Shown piece by piece: positions 19,384 to 27,797 of a DNA stretch of 64,000 bases. The stretch comes from Streptomyces abyssomicinicus. GTDB lineage: Bacteria > Actinomycetota > Actinomycetes > Streptomycetales > Streptomycetaceae. Below the pieces are notes generated by a model. That model saw only the letters and a list, made by a program, of their open reading frames with translations. It was not told where the DNA came from and ran no database searches. The stretch is from positions 1,784,751 to 1,848,750 of the forward strand of contig NZ_BBZI01000005.1 of assembly GCF_008974245.1 (NCBI RefSeq), in the 5' to 3' direction. The position numbers and the translations under genes are program-made. Position 1 is the stretch's first letter, and every line of letters starts with the position of its first letter.

Positions 19384-20057
19384 CCACCTGACCACCTGAC
19401 CGGCGCAGGCGACGCCGGGGTGGTCCACGAGCCACAGTCGATCGTTCGGAGCTGCCGGTCGCCGTGAACGACGAGGCGGTACGCGGGGAGTCCCACGGTA
19501 CGGCGGCTGCGGCCGTCCACCCCGGATGCACCCTGCGCTGGACGAACTGTTTTGGCCCGTCGCCGGGTTCACCAGGCGCCTTGGTGGGCCGACCCGACCG
19601 CGAGCGAGGCCACCGCCGGCGGGAGGAACACGGCCGGCATGCCGAACTCGTAGTAGCGCGCCCGAAGGTGGACTACGAGCGCGCCGAGGAGGAACAGGAC
19701 GAGACCGACCGCGGCGGCTGACACCAGGTGCCGTCGGCTTCCCCGGCAGGGCCGCCCTGTCGTGGGGCCGTGACCGGCGACGCCCGGCCTCGCCATGGAG
19801 CGGACGGCCCTCGGCTCACGCCGCTCCGGCAGCCGAGGAGTCGTGTCGACGTCGGTGGTCCGCCCGGCAAGGCGGAACGAGGGGCGGCCTGGAAGCAACG
19901 CCGGCCGGCGGCGTGCGAACCGGTGCCGCGGAGCCCCGGGTTCCTCGACGGCCGGCCGAGCGGCGCTCTAGCAGAACCCCCCTAACCTGGCCTGTGGCCG
20001 GGACGCAGACACCCGCGGCCCGATTCCGGAAACCGACACGTCCCTCGAGGAGATCGG
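19384..20057. other. Intergenic region with a DoxX-like relic
   Basis: Apart from the DoxX-like fragment listed separately there is no supportable gene. The final 80 bases lead into the StrR-like regulator, whose ATG at 20058 has GAGGAG upstream. I found no StrR-type inverted repeat here, so the regulator itself is not clearly autoregulated. Confidence 0.4.
19569..19739 (-). pseudogene. C-terminal fragment of a DoxX-like membrane protein
   Basis: The minus strand reads about 56 residues ending at a proper stop. Two hydrophobic helices (AAAVGLVLFLLGALVVHLR, then MPAVFLPPAVASLAVG) resemble the last two helices of small DoxX-family membrane proteins. Upstream the frame dissolves into Arg/Pro-rich sequence, so the first half is lost. 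Confidence 0.35.
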
Positions 20058-21125
20058 ATGAGCAACGCCAGCCGACCGGACATCGCCGACCAGGGGGCCG
20101 CCTGCGAGATCGCCCGGACCATCGGGGCGATCCGCCGCTCGCCGGTGGAACAGGTACGCCTCGACGCGCTGCGGCTGACCGGATCACCCCGGTCGGAGGG
20201 CGAGGACTCCCGCCACGTGCGGCTGCTCGGCGAGGCCGAGACCGCGCTGCCGCCGATCGTCGTGCACCGGGCGACCATGCGGGTCGTCGACGGTGTCCAC
20301 CGGGTGCGCGCGGCCTCACTGCGGGGCCTGGAGCGGATCGACGCGCAGTTCTTCGAGGGCGGCACGGACGAGGTGTTCGTGCTGTCCGTCGCCCTGAACA
20401 CGGCCCACGGGCTGACTCTCTCCCTGGCCGACCGGACGGCGGCGGCCCTGCGCATCCTGACCACGCACCCGGACTGGTCGGACCGGAGCGTCGCCACGGT
20501 CGCGGGCATCTCCGCGACCAAGGTGGCGCGTCTCCGGCACGACGTGGCGGGCACCGATGCCACCTTCCGCGTCGGACGTGACGGCCGGTCACGTCCCGTC
20601 GACGCGGCCGCGGGACGGGCCAGGGCGAGCGAGCTGCTGCGGCGGAACCCCACCGCCCCGATCCGCCAGGTCGCCCGGGCCGCCGGGATCTCGCCCGCCA
20701 CGGCGGCAGACGTCCGGGACCGGTTACGCAGGGGGGCCGACCCGCTGCCCGACCGGGTGCGCCGGTCGGCGGAGCCCGCCGCCCCCCGCACCGGCACCTC
20801 GGCCGGGCCGCCGGCCGAGGGCCACCCCCGCCCGGTGCCTGTTCCGACAACGGTGTCAGTCACACCCGAGGCACTCAGCCGGGTGGCCGACATGCTGAGC
20901 CGCGACCCGTCGTTACGGCTGAACCGGACCGGCCGCGAGCTGCTGCGGCTGCTCCAGGTCTCCGCCGCGGCCGTGCGCGAGCAGCAGCGGATCGTCACGA
21001 CCGTCCCCCCGCACTGCCTCGGTCCCCTCGCAGAGCTGCTGCGGGGGTATTCCGGCGTCTGGCAGGCCTTCGCCGAGGAGTGCGAGCGGGCGAGGAGCGC
21101 GAGCATGCGGGACCTGGCGCACTGA
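20058..21125 (+). CDS. StrR/NovG-like pathway-specific activator (ParB-like N domain)
   Basis: A 355-aa regulator. Residues 30-115 are a ParB-nuclease-like domain (SPRSEGEDSRHVRLLGE, LPPIVVHRATMRVVDGVHR, RAASLRGLERIDAQFFEGG), the arrangement seen in StrR of streptomycin and NovG of novobiocin clusters. TLSLADRTAAALRILTTHP and the helix-turn-helix (SVATVAGISATKVARLR) follow, with a second helix-turn-helix-like segment near 200-225. Two leucines, codons 223 (20724-20726) and 286 (20913-20915), are TTA, the codon read by the bldA tRNA, so translation is probably tied to development. ATG 20058 follows GAGGAG. It is followed by phosphoglucomutase and is the likely activator of the operon from 23452, which carries a matching operator. 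Confidence 0.85.
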   Translation: MSNASRPDIADQGAACEIARTIGAIRRSPVEQVRLDALRLTGSPRSEGEDSRHVRLLGEAETALPPIVVHRATMRVVDGVHRVRAASLRGLERIDAQFFEGGTDEVFVLSVALNTAHGLTLSLADRTAAALRILTTHPDWSDRSVATVAGISATKVARLRHDVAGTDATFRVGRDGRSRPVDAAAGRARASELLRRNPTAPIRQVARAAGISPATAADVRDRLRRGADPLPDRVRRSAEPAAPRTGTSAGPPAEGHPRPVPVPTTVSVTPEALSRVADMLSRDPSLRLNRTGRELLRLLQVSAAAVREQQRIVTTVPPHCLGPLAELLRGYSGVWQAFAEECERARSASMRDLAH

Positions 21126-21194
21126 CCGCGCGCGAGGGACGAGGTACCGGGACAGCCGAGAGCCGGCCCCGGCAGCGGACACGAGGAGGCGAAG

Positions 21195-22841
21195 GTGCAG
21201 CACGAACAGGCCGGTACCGGCGGACGGGACGAGACGGAACCGATCGACGTCTCCCGGGTCGTCGACGCCTACCATTCACTGCGGCCCGACCCCGGGGACC
21301 TGCGTCAGCGCGTCGTCTTCGGCACCAACGGGCACCGCGGCTCCGCCCTGGCCGCCGCCTTCAACGACGACCACATCGCCGCCATCAGCCAGGCGGTCGT
21401 CGAGTACCGGGCCGCGCAGGGCGTCACCGGACCGCTGTTCCTCGGTGCGGATCCGCACGCGCTGTCGGAACCGGCCCGGATCACCGCCCTCGAGGTGTTC
21501 GCAGCCAACGGAGTGGCCGTGCTGCAGGACGCGCCCGGTGCCTTCACCCCCACCCCGGCCGTCTCGCACGCCGTGCTCGCGCACAACCTGCGGCACGGCG
21601 GGCGGGCCCCGGCGGACGGCGTGGTGATCACGCCGTCCCACAATCCGCCGGGCGACGGCGGCTTCAAGTACAACGAGCCGCACGGCGGGCCCGCCTCCAC
21701 CACGGCCACCGCGTGGATCGAGCGGCGCGCCAACGAACTGCTCGCCGCCGGGTTGTCGCAGGTGCGCCGCGTGCCGTACGCCCGTGCCCAGGACGCGGAC
21801 ACCACGGGGCGGTTCGACTTCCTCGGCGCCTACGTCGACGACCTGTCGTCCGTGCTCGACCTGGAGGCGGTGCGCGCGAGCGGCATCCGGATCGGCGCGG
21901 ACCCGCTGGGCGGTGCCTCGGTCGCCTACTGGGGCCGGATCGCCGAACGGTACGGCCTCGACCTGACCGTGCTGAACGAACGCACCGACCCCGCCTGGCG
22001 GTTCCTGGCGCCGGACCATGACGGCCAACTGCGTACCGACTGCTCGTCGCCGCACACCATGGCGCCGCTCACCGCGCGGCGGGACCGGTACGACGTGACC
22101 GTCGCCAACGACGCCGACGCCGACCGGCACAGCATCGTCACGCCGGACGGCGGACTGCTCCCCGCCAACCACTACCTCGCCGTGGCCGTGCCCTACCTGC
22201 ACGCCCACCGGGACGGCTGGCCGGCCGCCGCCGGGATCGGCAAGAGCGTGGTGACCTCCGGCCTGGTCGACCGGGTCACCGCCGAACTGGGGCGGCCGCT
22301 GGTCGAGATGCCGGTCGGCTTCAAGTGGTTCACCGAAGGACTACGGACCGGACAGCTCTGCTGGGGCGGCGAGGAATCGGCCGGTGCGTCCTTCCTGCGC
22401 CGGGACGGCTCGGTGTGGACGACCGACAAGGACGGCATCGTCCCGGCGCTGCTGGCCGCCGAGATCATCGCGGTCACCGGCTCTTCCCCGTCGGAACTGT
22501 GGAACGGGATCACCGAGCGCCTCGGCCGCCCGTCCTACGTCCGGGTCGACACCCCCGCGGGTCCTCAGGAGAAGGCCGCGCTGGGCCGGCTGACCGCCGA
22601 CCGGCTGCCGGGCGGCCGACTGGCCGGCGAGGACGTCGAGTCGGTCCTCACCCACGCGCCGGGCAGCGGCACACCGCTGGGCGGCATCAAGGTGACCACC
22701 CGCAACGCCTGGTTCGCGGCCCGGCCGTCCGGGACGGAGAACGTCCAGAAGGTGTACGCCGAGTCGTTCCTCGGTCCCGACCACCTCGACCGTGTCCTGG
22801 AGGAGGCGAGGGAGATGGTGGAGAAGGCGATCCGGGCGTGA
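21195..22841 (+). CDS. pgm: Phosphoglucomutase (alpha-D-glucose phosphate-specific)
   Basis: A 548-aa cytoplasmic enzyme that interconverts glucose-1-phosphate and glucose-6-phosphate. The catalytic serine loop (VVITPSHNPPGDGGFKYN), the metal loop (VANDADADRH), the sugar loop (GEESAGASF) and the phosphate-binding end (RPSGTENVQKVY) are all intact and in family order, and length is normal. GTG 21195 has GGAGG about 7 nt upstream. It lies 69 bp after the StrR-like regulator and on the same strand, suggesting it supplies hexose-1-phosphate for the nucleotidyltransferase at 29140. A 28-bp palindrome follows about 120 nt downstream. Confidence 0.9.
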   Translation: MQHEQAGTGGRDETEPIDVSRVVDAYHSLRPDPGDLRQRVVFGTNGHRGSALAAAFNDDHIAAISQAVVEYRAAQGVTGPLFLGADPHALSEPARITALEVFAANGVAVLQDAPGAFTPTPAVSHAVLAHNLRHGGRAPADGVVITPSHNPPGDGGFKYNEPHGGPASTTATAWIERRANELLAAGLSQVRRVPYARAQDADTTGRFDFLGAYVDDLSSVLDLEAVRASGIRIGADPLGGASVAYWGRIAERYGLDLTVLNERTDPAWRFLAPDHDGQLRTDCSSPHTMAPLTARRDRYDVTVANDADADRHSIVTPDGGLLPANHYLAVAVPYLHAHRDGWPAAAGIGKSVVTSGLVDRVTAELGRPLVEMPVGFKWFTEGLRTGQLCWGGEESAGASFLRRDGSVWTTDKDGIVPALLAAEIIAVTGSSPSELWNGITERLGRPSYVRVDTPAGPQEKAALGRLTADRLPGGRLAGEDVESVLTHAPGSGTPLGGIKVTTRNAWFAARPSGTENVQKVYAESFLGPDHLDRVLEEAREMVEKAIRA

Positions 22842-23212
22842 CGGGGACCGGAGCGCGGCCATGCCGCGCGTCCGCGTCCGCGCCCGGCGTCGGCGACCGC
22901 ACAAGCGCCGCACGCGAGGGAGGAGAAGGCACGACGAGCTGAACCGAACCGGACGCGGGCCCGCGGCGGCGGAATTCCGCCGCCGCGGCACCGACGGCGT
23001 GAATACGCCGCCGTACAGTGGCCCCGGCCATGAATTGTTCCGTGTTTCTCCGGTCCCTTGTCGAGACCGTCGAACACGGCGCGGTATCCGTGCGGGGAAT
23101 AGGTCACCCCGTTCGGGAAACCGACTCCGCCGGAATTCAGGCGATCCTTGATCCGGGGGCCGGCGAACCTTGATTCGGGCGCTTCGCCGGTCGGTTCCGG
23201 TTCCAGTGGCAT
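22565..23212 (-). CDS. Candidate small divergent ORF, uncertain
   Basis: From an ATG at 23212, preceded by GAGGGAAGGAAA, the minus strand reads MPLEPEPTGEAPESRFAG, then IKDRLNSGGVGFPNGVTY and SPHGYRAVFDGLDKGPEKH. The first 65-75 residues look protein-like. After that the frame crosses a GC palindrome and becomes antisense to pgm until the stop at 22565, so a shorter product, or none, is likely. It would be transcribed divergently from the 23452 operon and share its operator region. Family not recognised. Confidence 0.2.
   Translation of the reverse strand: MPLEPEPTGEAPESRFAGPRIKDRLNSGGVGFPNGVTYSPHGYRAVFDGLDKGPEKHGTIHGRGHCTAAYSRRRCRGGGIPPPRARVRFGSARRAFSSLACGACAVADAGRGRGRAAWPRSGPRHARIAFSTISLASSRTRSRWSGPRNDSAYTFWTFSVPDGRAANQALRVVTLMPPSGVPLPGAWVRTDSTSSPASRPPGSRSAVSRPSAAFS
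22961..22988. terminator. 28-bp perfect GC palindrome
   Basis: A self-complementary sequence centred on GAATTC, with CCGCGGCGGC arms. As RNA it forms a very stable stem from either strand, so it could end pgm transcription and also any minus-strand transcript from 23212. It could equally be a protein-binding site. Confidence 0.5.
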
Positions 23213-23309
23213 TTTCCTTCCCTCTCCCGTGCGTCGACCGCGCGGGGGAGGGCTCTGTGTCTGCCCGAAAGCGGGGATGACGTGCGGATTCGCACGGTGG
23301 GTGGGCGGT

Positions 23310-23338
23310 CGCCAACTGCACGTGCGATGCGGTTGAAC
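23310..23338. promoter_or_regulatory. StrR/NovG-type operator
   Basis: CGCCAACTG, 11 nt, CGGTTGAAC. The published StrR-type consensus as I recall it is GTTCRACTG-N11-CRGTYGAAC. The right half matches 9/9, the left half 6/9, and the spacing is exact. A second overlapping inverted repeat, GTTGAACAC-N10-GTGTCCAAC (23332-23359), lies beside it. The site ends 37 nt upstream of the TTGACA box, which suits an activator. Confidence 0.7.
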
Positions 23339-23375
23339 ACTTCTTTCCCGGTGTCCAACTTTCCTCCAGTGAACG

Positions 23376-23404
23376 TTGACAAAGTTTTGTGCGGACCCGA
23401 GATT
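23376..23404 (+). promoter_or_regulatory. Promoter of the sugar operon
   Basis: A perfect -35 box TTGACA at 23376-23381, then 17 nt and a weak -10 GAGATT at 23399-23404 (AGATTT is an alternative). The ATG of the first operon gene is about 47 nt downstream. A good -35 with a poor -10 fits an activator-dependent promoter. Confidence 0.55.
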
Positions 23405-23451
23405 TACGGCAACGTCTTTACTCGAACGCTCACCACGTCGGAGGACGGCAC

Positions 23452-24546
23452 ATGAATGCACGGCCTGTTCTTGTTCACACCCACGGAATAGGGGCGATCG
23501 ACTACAGCTCGATGACCCCGGACCAGCTGGGCATCGCGAACGGTCTCGCGGAGAAGGGGGGCTTCGACGTCGTACCGGGCATCTTCCTGGGACGCGAGCA
23601 CCTGTCCGCGGTGACGGACCTGATGTGCGCGTGGCACGAGAACCGAGCGTCCCTGCCGGCCGTCCTCGGCTTCTCCGTGGAGGGCCCTCTGCTGGGCCGC
23701 ACCGGCGGGGTGCCGCCGCGCGGGATCTGGTCGCCCACCGCCCAGGAGTGGGAGCGCATCGCGGTCATGGGCCGGTACGGCCTCCGGTACATCGTGATGG
23801 GCCCGGACATGGGCGAGCTCGACGACGAGCTGGACGACGGCCTCACCTACCGGGACGTGATCGACCTCTGCTACGTCAACGGCGTCAAGATCGCGCTCGG
23901 GCATTTCCAGCACCACGCGCCGGAACTCAGCGCCGAGCGCACCCGCGCCGTCATCGCGCACGTGCAGGACCGCTACGGCCCGGGTCCGGACGTCCTGCTG
24001 ACCGACCACCTGTACAACGACATGCCGCGCAACTTCCGCCACGTGTGGCGGACCGCGGAGGAGCGTGCCCGCCGGGCCGAGCAGATCGCGCCGGTACTGG
24101 CCGCGGACTGGGAGACGGCGGACCTCGACCGGCTGCTGGGACCGGTGCCGGCGACCCTGCTGCGGGCCGCCCGGGAGGGGAGCCTGCTGCCCTTCCTGAA
24201 CTTCGACGGGGATCACGTCGACCTGGAGATCTGTCGCCGCACGCTCGAGCACCTCGGCCCCGAGCGCCTGATCGGGATCACCGACGACATCGCCGTCCCG
24301 TTCCTGGCCGGGGAGGAACTCCACCACCGGGAGGGCAGCGGGCTCTGGTACCGCTCCGACGGCATCGTGGCGGCCGGCTCCGGCGAGCTCGCCACCCAGC
24401 GCCGCAACCTGAGGAGCCTCACCGCCGACCCTTCCGTCTTCGATCACGTGTTCGGGCGCAACGCGCGGCGTGGGCTGTCCCCGGTGCGGGTCCCCGCGGT
24501 GGCCGGAGTGGGCGGCGCGGGGTACGGGGGGCGGGGCCGTGACTGA
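23452..24546 (+). CDS. NagA-like amidohydrolase (N-acetyl-sugar deacetylase candidate)
   Basis: A 364-aa metal-dependent hydrolase. Motifs follow the order of N-acetylglucosamine-6-phosphate deacetylase: HTHG (His9/His11), FSVEGPLLGRTGG with the metal Glu near 77, ALGHF near 150, LTDHLYNDMP near 183, and the catalytic Asp in ITDD near 281. The HxH lies only nine residues in, so the N-terminal beta-sandwich strands usual for NagA are missing. It may deacetylate an N-acetylated sugar or intermediate in the cytoplasm. ATG 23452 has GGAGG 7 nt upstream; an earlier in-frame ATG was rejected. First gene of the operon; its end overlaps the next start by 8 nt. Confidence 0.7.
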   Translation: MNARPVLVHTHGIGAIDYSSMTPDQLGIANGLAEKGGFDVVPGIFLGREHLSAVTDLMCAWHENRASLPAVLGFSVEGPLLGRTGGVPPRGIWSPTAQEWERIAVMGRYGLRYIVMGPDMGELDDELDDGLTYRDVIDLCYVNGVKIALGHFQHHAPELSAERTRAVIAHVQDRYGPGPDVLLTDHLYNDMPRNFRHVWRTAEERARRAEQIAPVLAADWETADLDRLLGPVPATLLRAAREGSLLPFLNFDGDHVDLEICRRTLEHLGPERLIGITDDIAVPFLAGEELHHREGSGLWYRSDGIVAAGSGELATQRRNLRSLTADPSVFDHVFGRNARRGLSPVRVPAVAGVGGAGYGGRGRD

Positions 24547-25807
24547 GCCCGCGGTCGCACAGCCCCCCGCCGTTGCGCAGTCGCCCGGCACCACGGCCCG
24601 TACCGCCGTCGGCGTGTACGTCGCCGCCTGCGACCCGGAGGCGGCCGTCAACGCCAGCACGTGGCGGGAGACGGAACCCGCGCACCACGCCGTACGCGCC
24701 GCCCTCCTCTCCCGCGCCTGGGCGGACAAGACGGTGCCGGAGGTCCTGCGACGGCTCGCCGCCGACCCCGCCGACGCCACCGCCCACCGGTTCCTCGAAG
24801 CAGCACTCGAGGCGGAGCTCGCCCATGACGGGGCGTTCGCCGCACGGCTCGCGGAGATGGCCGCCGAAGCGGAGCGGACCACGGTGATCCGGTACCACCT
24901 GGGCGCCGCCTACCGCCGGCCCGCCGAGGACGAGCCGCCGGTCCCGGGCAGCGCCGAGGAGGTCCGCGCACTGATCGGCGCCGAACCGGTGGCGCGGGCG
25001 GGCGCGGGCGACCCCCTGGTGGCGGTCGTCATCCCGGTGCGGGCGCACCCCTCCGACACCGGCCGGGCGCGCAACGCCGTGGCCGCCGTCGCCTCGGCGG
25101 TGAGGCAGGACCTCGACCGGTCCGCCTACCGGGTCGTCGTCGTGGAGCAGGACGTCGAGCCCCGGATGGACCGGTACCTCGCCGACCTCGTCGACGACTA
25201 CCTGTTCCTCCCCAACCCGGGTGCCTTCAACAAGAGCTGGGCGCTGAACGCCGGTGTCGCGGCCGTCCCGGGGGCACGCCACCTGTGCTTCCACGACGCC
25301 GACATGGTGGTGGAGCGCGACCACCTCTCCAAGGTGGTGGCCTGCCTGGAGGACGGTCCCCCCGCCCTCCTGCCCTACGGCGACCTGGTCTTCCTCGACC
25401 CGGCCAGCAGCGGCCGGGCCATCCGGTCCCGGCTGGCGCCCGGCGGCTCCGGGACCGCGGACGCGTCGCGGCTGCGGGGCTTCGCGCTCCGCGACGTGTG
25501 GGGCGGCTACGTCTGTGTCACCCGCGACCTCTTCGAGACGGTGGGCGGCTACGACGAGCGCTTCCGGGGCTGGGGCGACGAGGACAACGAGTTCTACCGG
25601 CAGGTGCTGCGCCACACGTCCGTGCCCCGCTGGAGCCGGCCGCTGGCGCACCTGTGGCACCGCCGGCCGGTCATGGTCGACGCCGAAGGGCGCCGGGCCA
25701 ACCAGCACATCGCGAGGACACCGCGGCCCGCGAACCCGGGGCCGCTCGGCGACCCGCGGAAGTACGCGCACGAGATGACGCACGGAACGAGGACGGAAAC
25801 GGCGTGA
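24539..25807 (+). CDS. Family 2 / galactosyltransferase-like glycosyltransferase
   Basis: A 422-aa protein. Residues 1-150 are an Ala-rich helical region of unknown role (TWRETEPAHHAVRAALLSRA). The GT-A domain begins at VAVVIPVRAHPSD near 161, with FNKSWALNAGV, the DXD motif in CFHDADMVVERDHL, and a C-terminal acceptor motif GWGDEDNEFYRQ near 346 as in Glyco_transf_7C domains. It should transfer a sugar from an NDP-sugar. GTG 24539 overlaps the previous stop, and its own TGA overlaps the next GTG (GTGA), so translation is coupled on both sides. Confidence 0.75.
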   Translation: MTEPAVAQPPAVAQSPGTTARTAVGVYVAACDPEAAVNASTWRETEPAHHAVRAALLSRAWADKTVPEVLRRLAADPADATAHRFLEAALEAELAHDGAFAARLAEMAAEAERTTVIRYHLGAAYRRPAEDEPPVPGSAEEVRALIGAEPVARAGAGDPLVAVVIPVRAHPSDTGRARNAVAAVASAVRQDLDRSAYRVVVVEQDVEPRMDRYLADLVDDYLFLPNPGAFNKSWALNAGVAAVPGARHLCFHDADMVVERDHLSKVVACLEDGPPALLPYGDLVFLDPASSGRAIRSRLAPGGSGTADASRLRGFALRDVWGGYVCVTRDLFETVGGYDERFRGWGDEDNEFYRQVLRHTSVPRWSRPLAHLWHRRPVMVDAEGRRANQHIARTPRPANPGPLGDPRKYAHEMTHGTRTETA

Positions 25808-27135
25808 GCACACAAAACAAGGGACTGGCCGCACGATTCGGCGTACCGCCCCTCACCGAGGTACGCCGGACCACGGCCGCGGTCCTGGTGGACACCGTGG
25901 GAGTGGGACTGATGATCCCCATCTCCCTGCTCTACTTCACCCTCACCACCGACATCGCCGTGGCGGAGCTGGGCGTCGCCCTCACGGCGGCCACCCTGCT
26001 GTCGCTGCCGGCGGGACTGGCGGGCGGGGCGATGACCGACCGCTTCGGCCCGAAGCTGGCCATGGTCACCAACAACCTGGTGTCGGCGGCCGGTTATGTG
26101 CTGTACCTGCTGGCGGACGGCCTGGCCACGGCCTTCCTGGCGATGCTGCTGGTCGCCATCGCGGACCGGATGTACTGGGCCTGCTGGTCGTCCTACGTGC
26201 ACACACTCAGCGGCGGACGGCCCTTCGAACGCTGGTTCGCCTTCCTGGAGTCCATCAAGGCGGGCGCCATGGGAATCGGCGCGCTCCTCGCCACCGTGAT
26301 CCTCGCGGCCGGCACGGACGCCGGCGCCCGCTGGCTGGTCGTCCTCAACATCGCCACCTGTGTCGCGGCGGCGCTGCTGTTCGTCCTCCAGCCCATGTCC
26401 CCGCCCGCCGCCGACGCGGCGGCGGCCGGCGGCCAGGACGACGAGGATCCCGAACTCCTGCAGGCCGTACGGGGATGGCGGACCGCCTTCGCCGGCCGGG
26501 CCAACCGCCTGTTCGTGATCGGCCAGGTGCTGCTCAGCCCGGTGATGCTGCTGCCCTCCGTGGCACTGCCGCTGCTCTTCGTGGAGCGGTGGGACATGCC
26601 GGTCTACGTGTCCACGCTGCTCTTCGCCCTGAACACCGGGATCGCGGCGCTCATCCAGACACCGCTCAGTCATGCCGTGCGGTTCCGCTCCCGGGCGGGG
26701 GTCATCTGCTTCTCCGCCGGGCTGCTGTCCGCGTCCCTGCTGCTGATGGCCGCCATGCCGGAACGGCAGTCGGCGCTCGCCTGGTGCGTCGTGGTGGTCG
26801 TCGGCGTGGTGCTGGCGGTCGTCGACGCCCTGTACATGCCCGCCTCCAACGCCTTGATGACCGAGTCGGTGCCGGACGCCGTACGGGGCCGGACCGTCGC
26901 GGTGTTCCAGACCGCGGCCGCCGTGGGCATGGCGGTCTTCCCGGCCTGCTTCGGCTTCGTCTTCGAGTTCTCCTCGGCGCTGACCTGGGTACTGCTCGCG
27001 GTCGTCATCGCGGCGGGCGGCCTGTGCTTCGCCGCCGCGGCGGCCCGGCTGCCGCACGCGGTGCGCTTCCCCGAGTTCCGCAAGCCGGACGAGGCCACGG
27101 CCGGGGCGCCGGGAAGCCTGGCGGGGTCGCAGTGA
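25804..27135 (+). CDS. MFS transporter, probable exporter
   Basis: A 443-aa membrane protein with about twelve hydrophobic segments and an MFS-type loop between helices 2 and 3 (GGAMTDRFGPKLAMV). The central cytoplasmic loop is acidic (GGQDDEDPELLQ). Position inside a biosynthetic-type operon suggests export of the product or self-resistance, but import cannot be excluded. GTG 25804 overlaps the preceding stop, and the gene overlaps the next by the same GTGA arrangement. Confidence 0.8.
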   Translation: MSTQNKGLAARFGVPPLTEVRRTTAAVLVDTVGVGLMIPISLLYFTLTTDIAVAELGVALTAATLLSLPAGLAGGAMTDRFGPKLAMVTNNLVSAAGYVLYLLADGLATAFLAMLLVAIADRMYWACWSSYVHTLSGGRPFERWFAFLESIKAGAMGIGALLATVILAAGTDAGARWLVVLNIATCVAAALLFVLQPMSPPAADAAAAGGQDDEDPELLQAVRGWRTAFAGRANRLFVIGQVLLSPVMLLPSVALPLLFVERWDMPVYVSTLLFALNTGIAALIQTPLSHAVRFRSRAGVICFSAGLLSASLLLMAAMPERQSALAWCVVVVVGVVLAVVDALYMPASNALMTESVPDAVRGRTVAVFQTAAAVGMAVFPACFGFVFEFSSALTWVLLAVVIAAGGLCFAAAAARLPHAVRFPEFRKPDEATAGAPGSLAGSQ

Positions 27136-27797
27136 GCCCCCTCTCCAGCAGCCCCGGCCGGTCGGCCACGACGGCCCCGGGGGACCGGGACGCCCCGGAC
27201 CGCCCGACCCTCCCGGACGACCCGTGGGGCACCGCCGTGGCCGTGCACCGGCCGCACGTGCCGGTCACGGCGGTGCGCGGGCCGCTCGTCCGGGACGGGG
27301 TCCTCTTCCACATCGACGTCCGCCACCGGCACCTCGCCGCGGTCACCGAAGGGCGGATCCGAGTCGTGCTGCCGAGCGTGCCGGCCGACGCGGTGCTCTG
27401 CGCCGTCGGCGACGAACTGCGCATCGCCCGTCCGGTGCCCGGCGGCTTCGCCGGCGTCGGGTTCCACGTCCGCGAGGGCCTCTCCACCTGCCCCGTGCCC
27501 CGGTCCTTCCCGCCCGCCCTCCGGCCCGCCCTGCAGGCCGCCGCCGCCGCAGCGGCGGCGGGCGGTGCGGAGTCGGCGGGCGTAGCGGGGGAGTACACCC
27601 AGATCCGGACGGAGGCCGGCGGCCTCAGCCTTGAACTGTCCCTGCCCTCGGCCACGGCGGACGCCCTGATCCGGGCCCAGGGAACGGTCTGGCCCGTACG
27701 GCGGCTGGTGCCGGCGCCGGCCGGGGACGAGGGGTGCTCGCTCATCGAGCGGCTCCCCGGTTTCGTCGGCCTCGTCGCCGGAGCGGCGTCGTGGTGA
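27132..27797 (+). CDS. Unrecognised operon protein
   Basis: A 221-aa soluble protein I cannot place. It has a Ser/Asp-rich start, two beta-strand-like segments (VTAVRGPLVRDGVLFHIDVR, RIRVVLPSVPADAVLCAVGD), an Ala-rich helix near 130-145, and an end GCSLIERLPGFVGLVAGA. No Cys pair, His cluster, signal peptide or membrane helix is evident. It is translationally coupled on both sides (GTGA overlaps) between the transporter and the FAD enzyme, so it is likely part of the pathway. Confidence 0.65.
   Translation: MSPLSSSPGRSATTAPGDRDAPDRPTLPDDPWGTAVAVHRPHVPVTAVRGPLVRDGVLFHIDVRHRHLAAVTEGRIRVVLPSVPADAVLCAVGDELRIARPVPGGFAGVGFHVREGLSTCPVPRSFPPALRPALQAAAAAAAAGGAESAGVAGEYTQIRTEAGGLSLELSLPSATADALIRAQGTVWPVRRLVPAPAGDEGCSLIERLPGFVGLVAGAASW

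Larger units (their letters stand above)
22842..23451. other. Regulatory region between pgm and the sugar operon
   Basis: This 610-bp stretch holds a palindrome (22961-22988), a possible divergent small ORF, a hairpin CGTGCG-GATT-CGCACG at 23281-23296, the palindrome GCACGTGC at 23318-23325, the StrR-type operator (23310-23338) and a TTGACA promoter (23376). The AT content rises sharply after 23340, as expected of a promoter. Confidence 0.6.

Noticed and set aside
17716..19572. Minus-strand frame of 618 codons opposite LtrA
   Set aside because: Antisense shadow; its Gly/His/Glu-rich sequence has no family match and LtrA is unambiguous.
23602..24882. Long minus-strand frame (492 codons) opposite the NagA-like gene
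   Set aside because: Shadow of high-GC coding sequence; the plus-strand genes carry recognised motifs in correct order.
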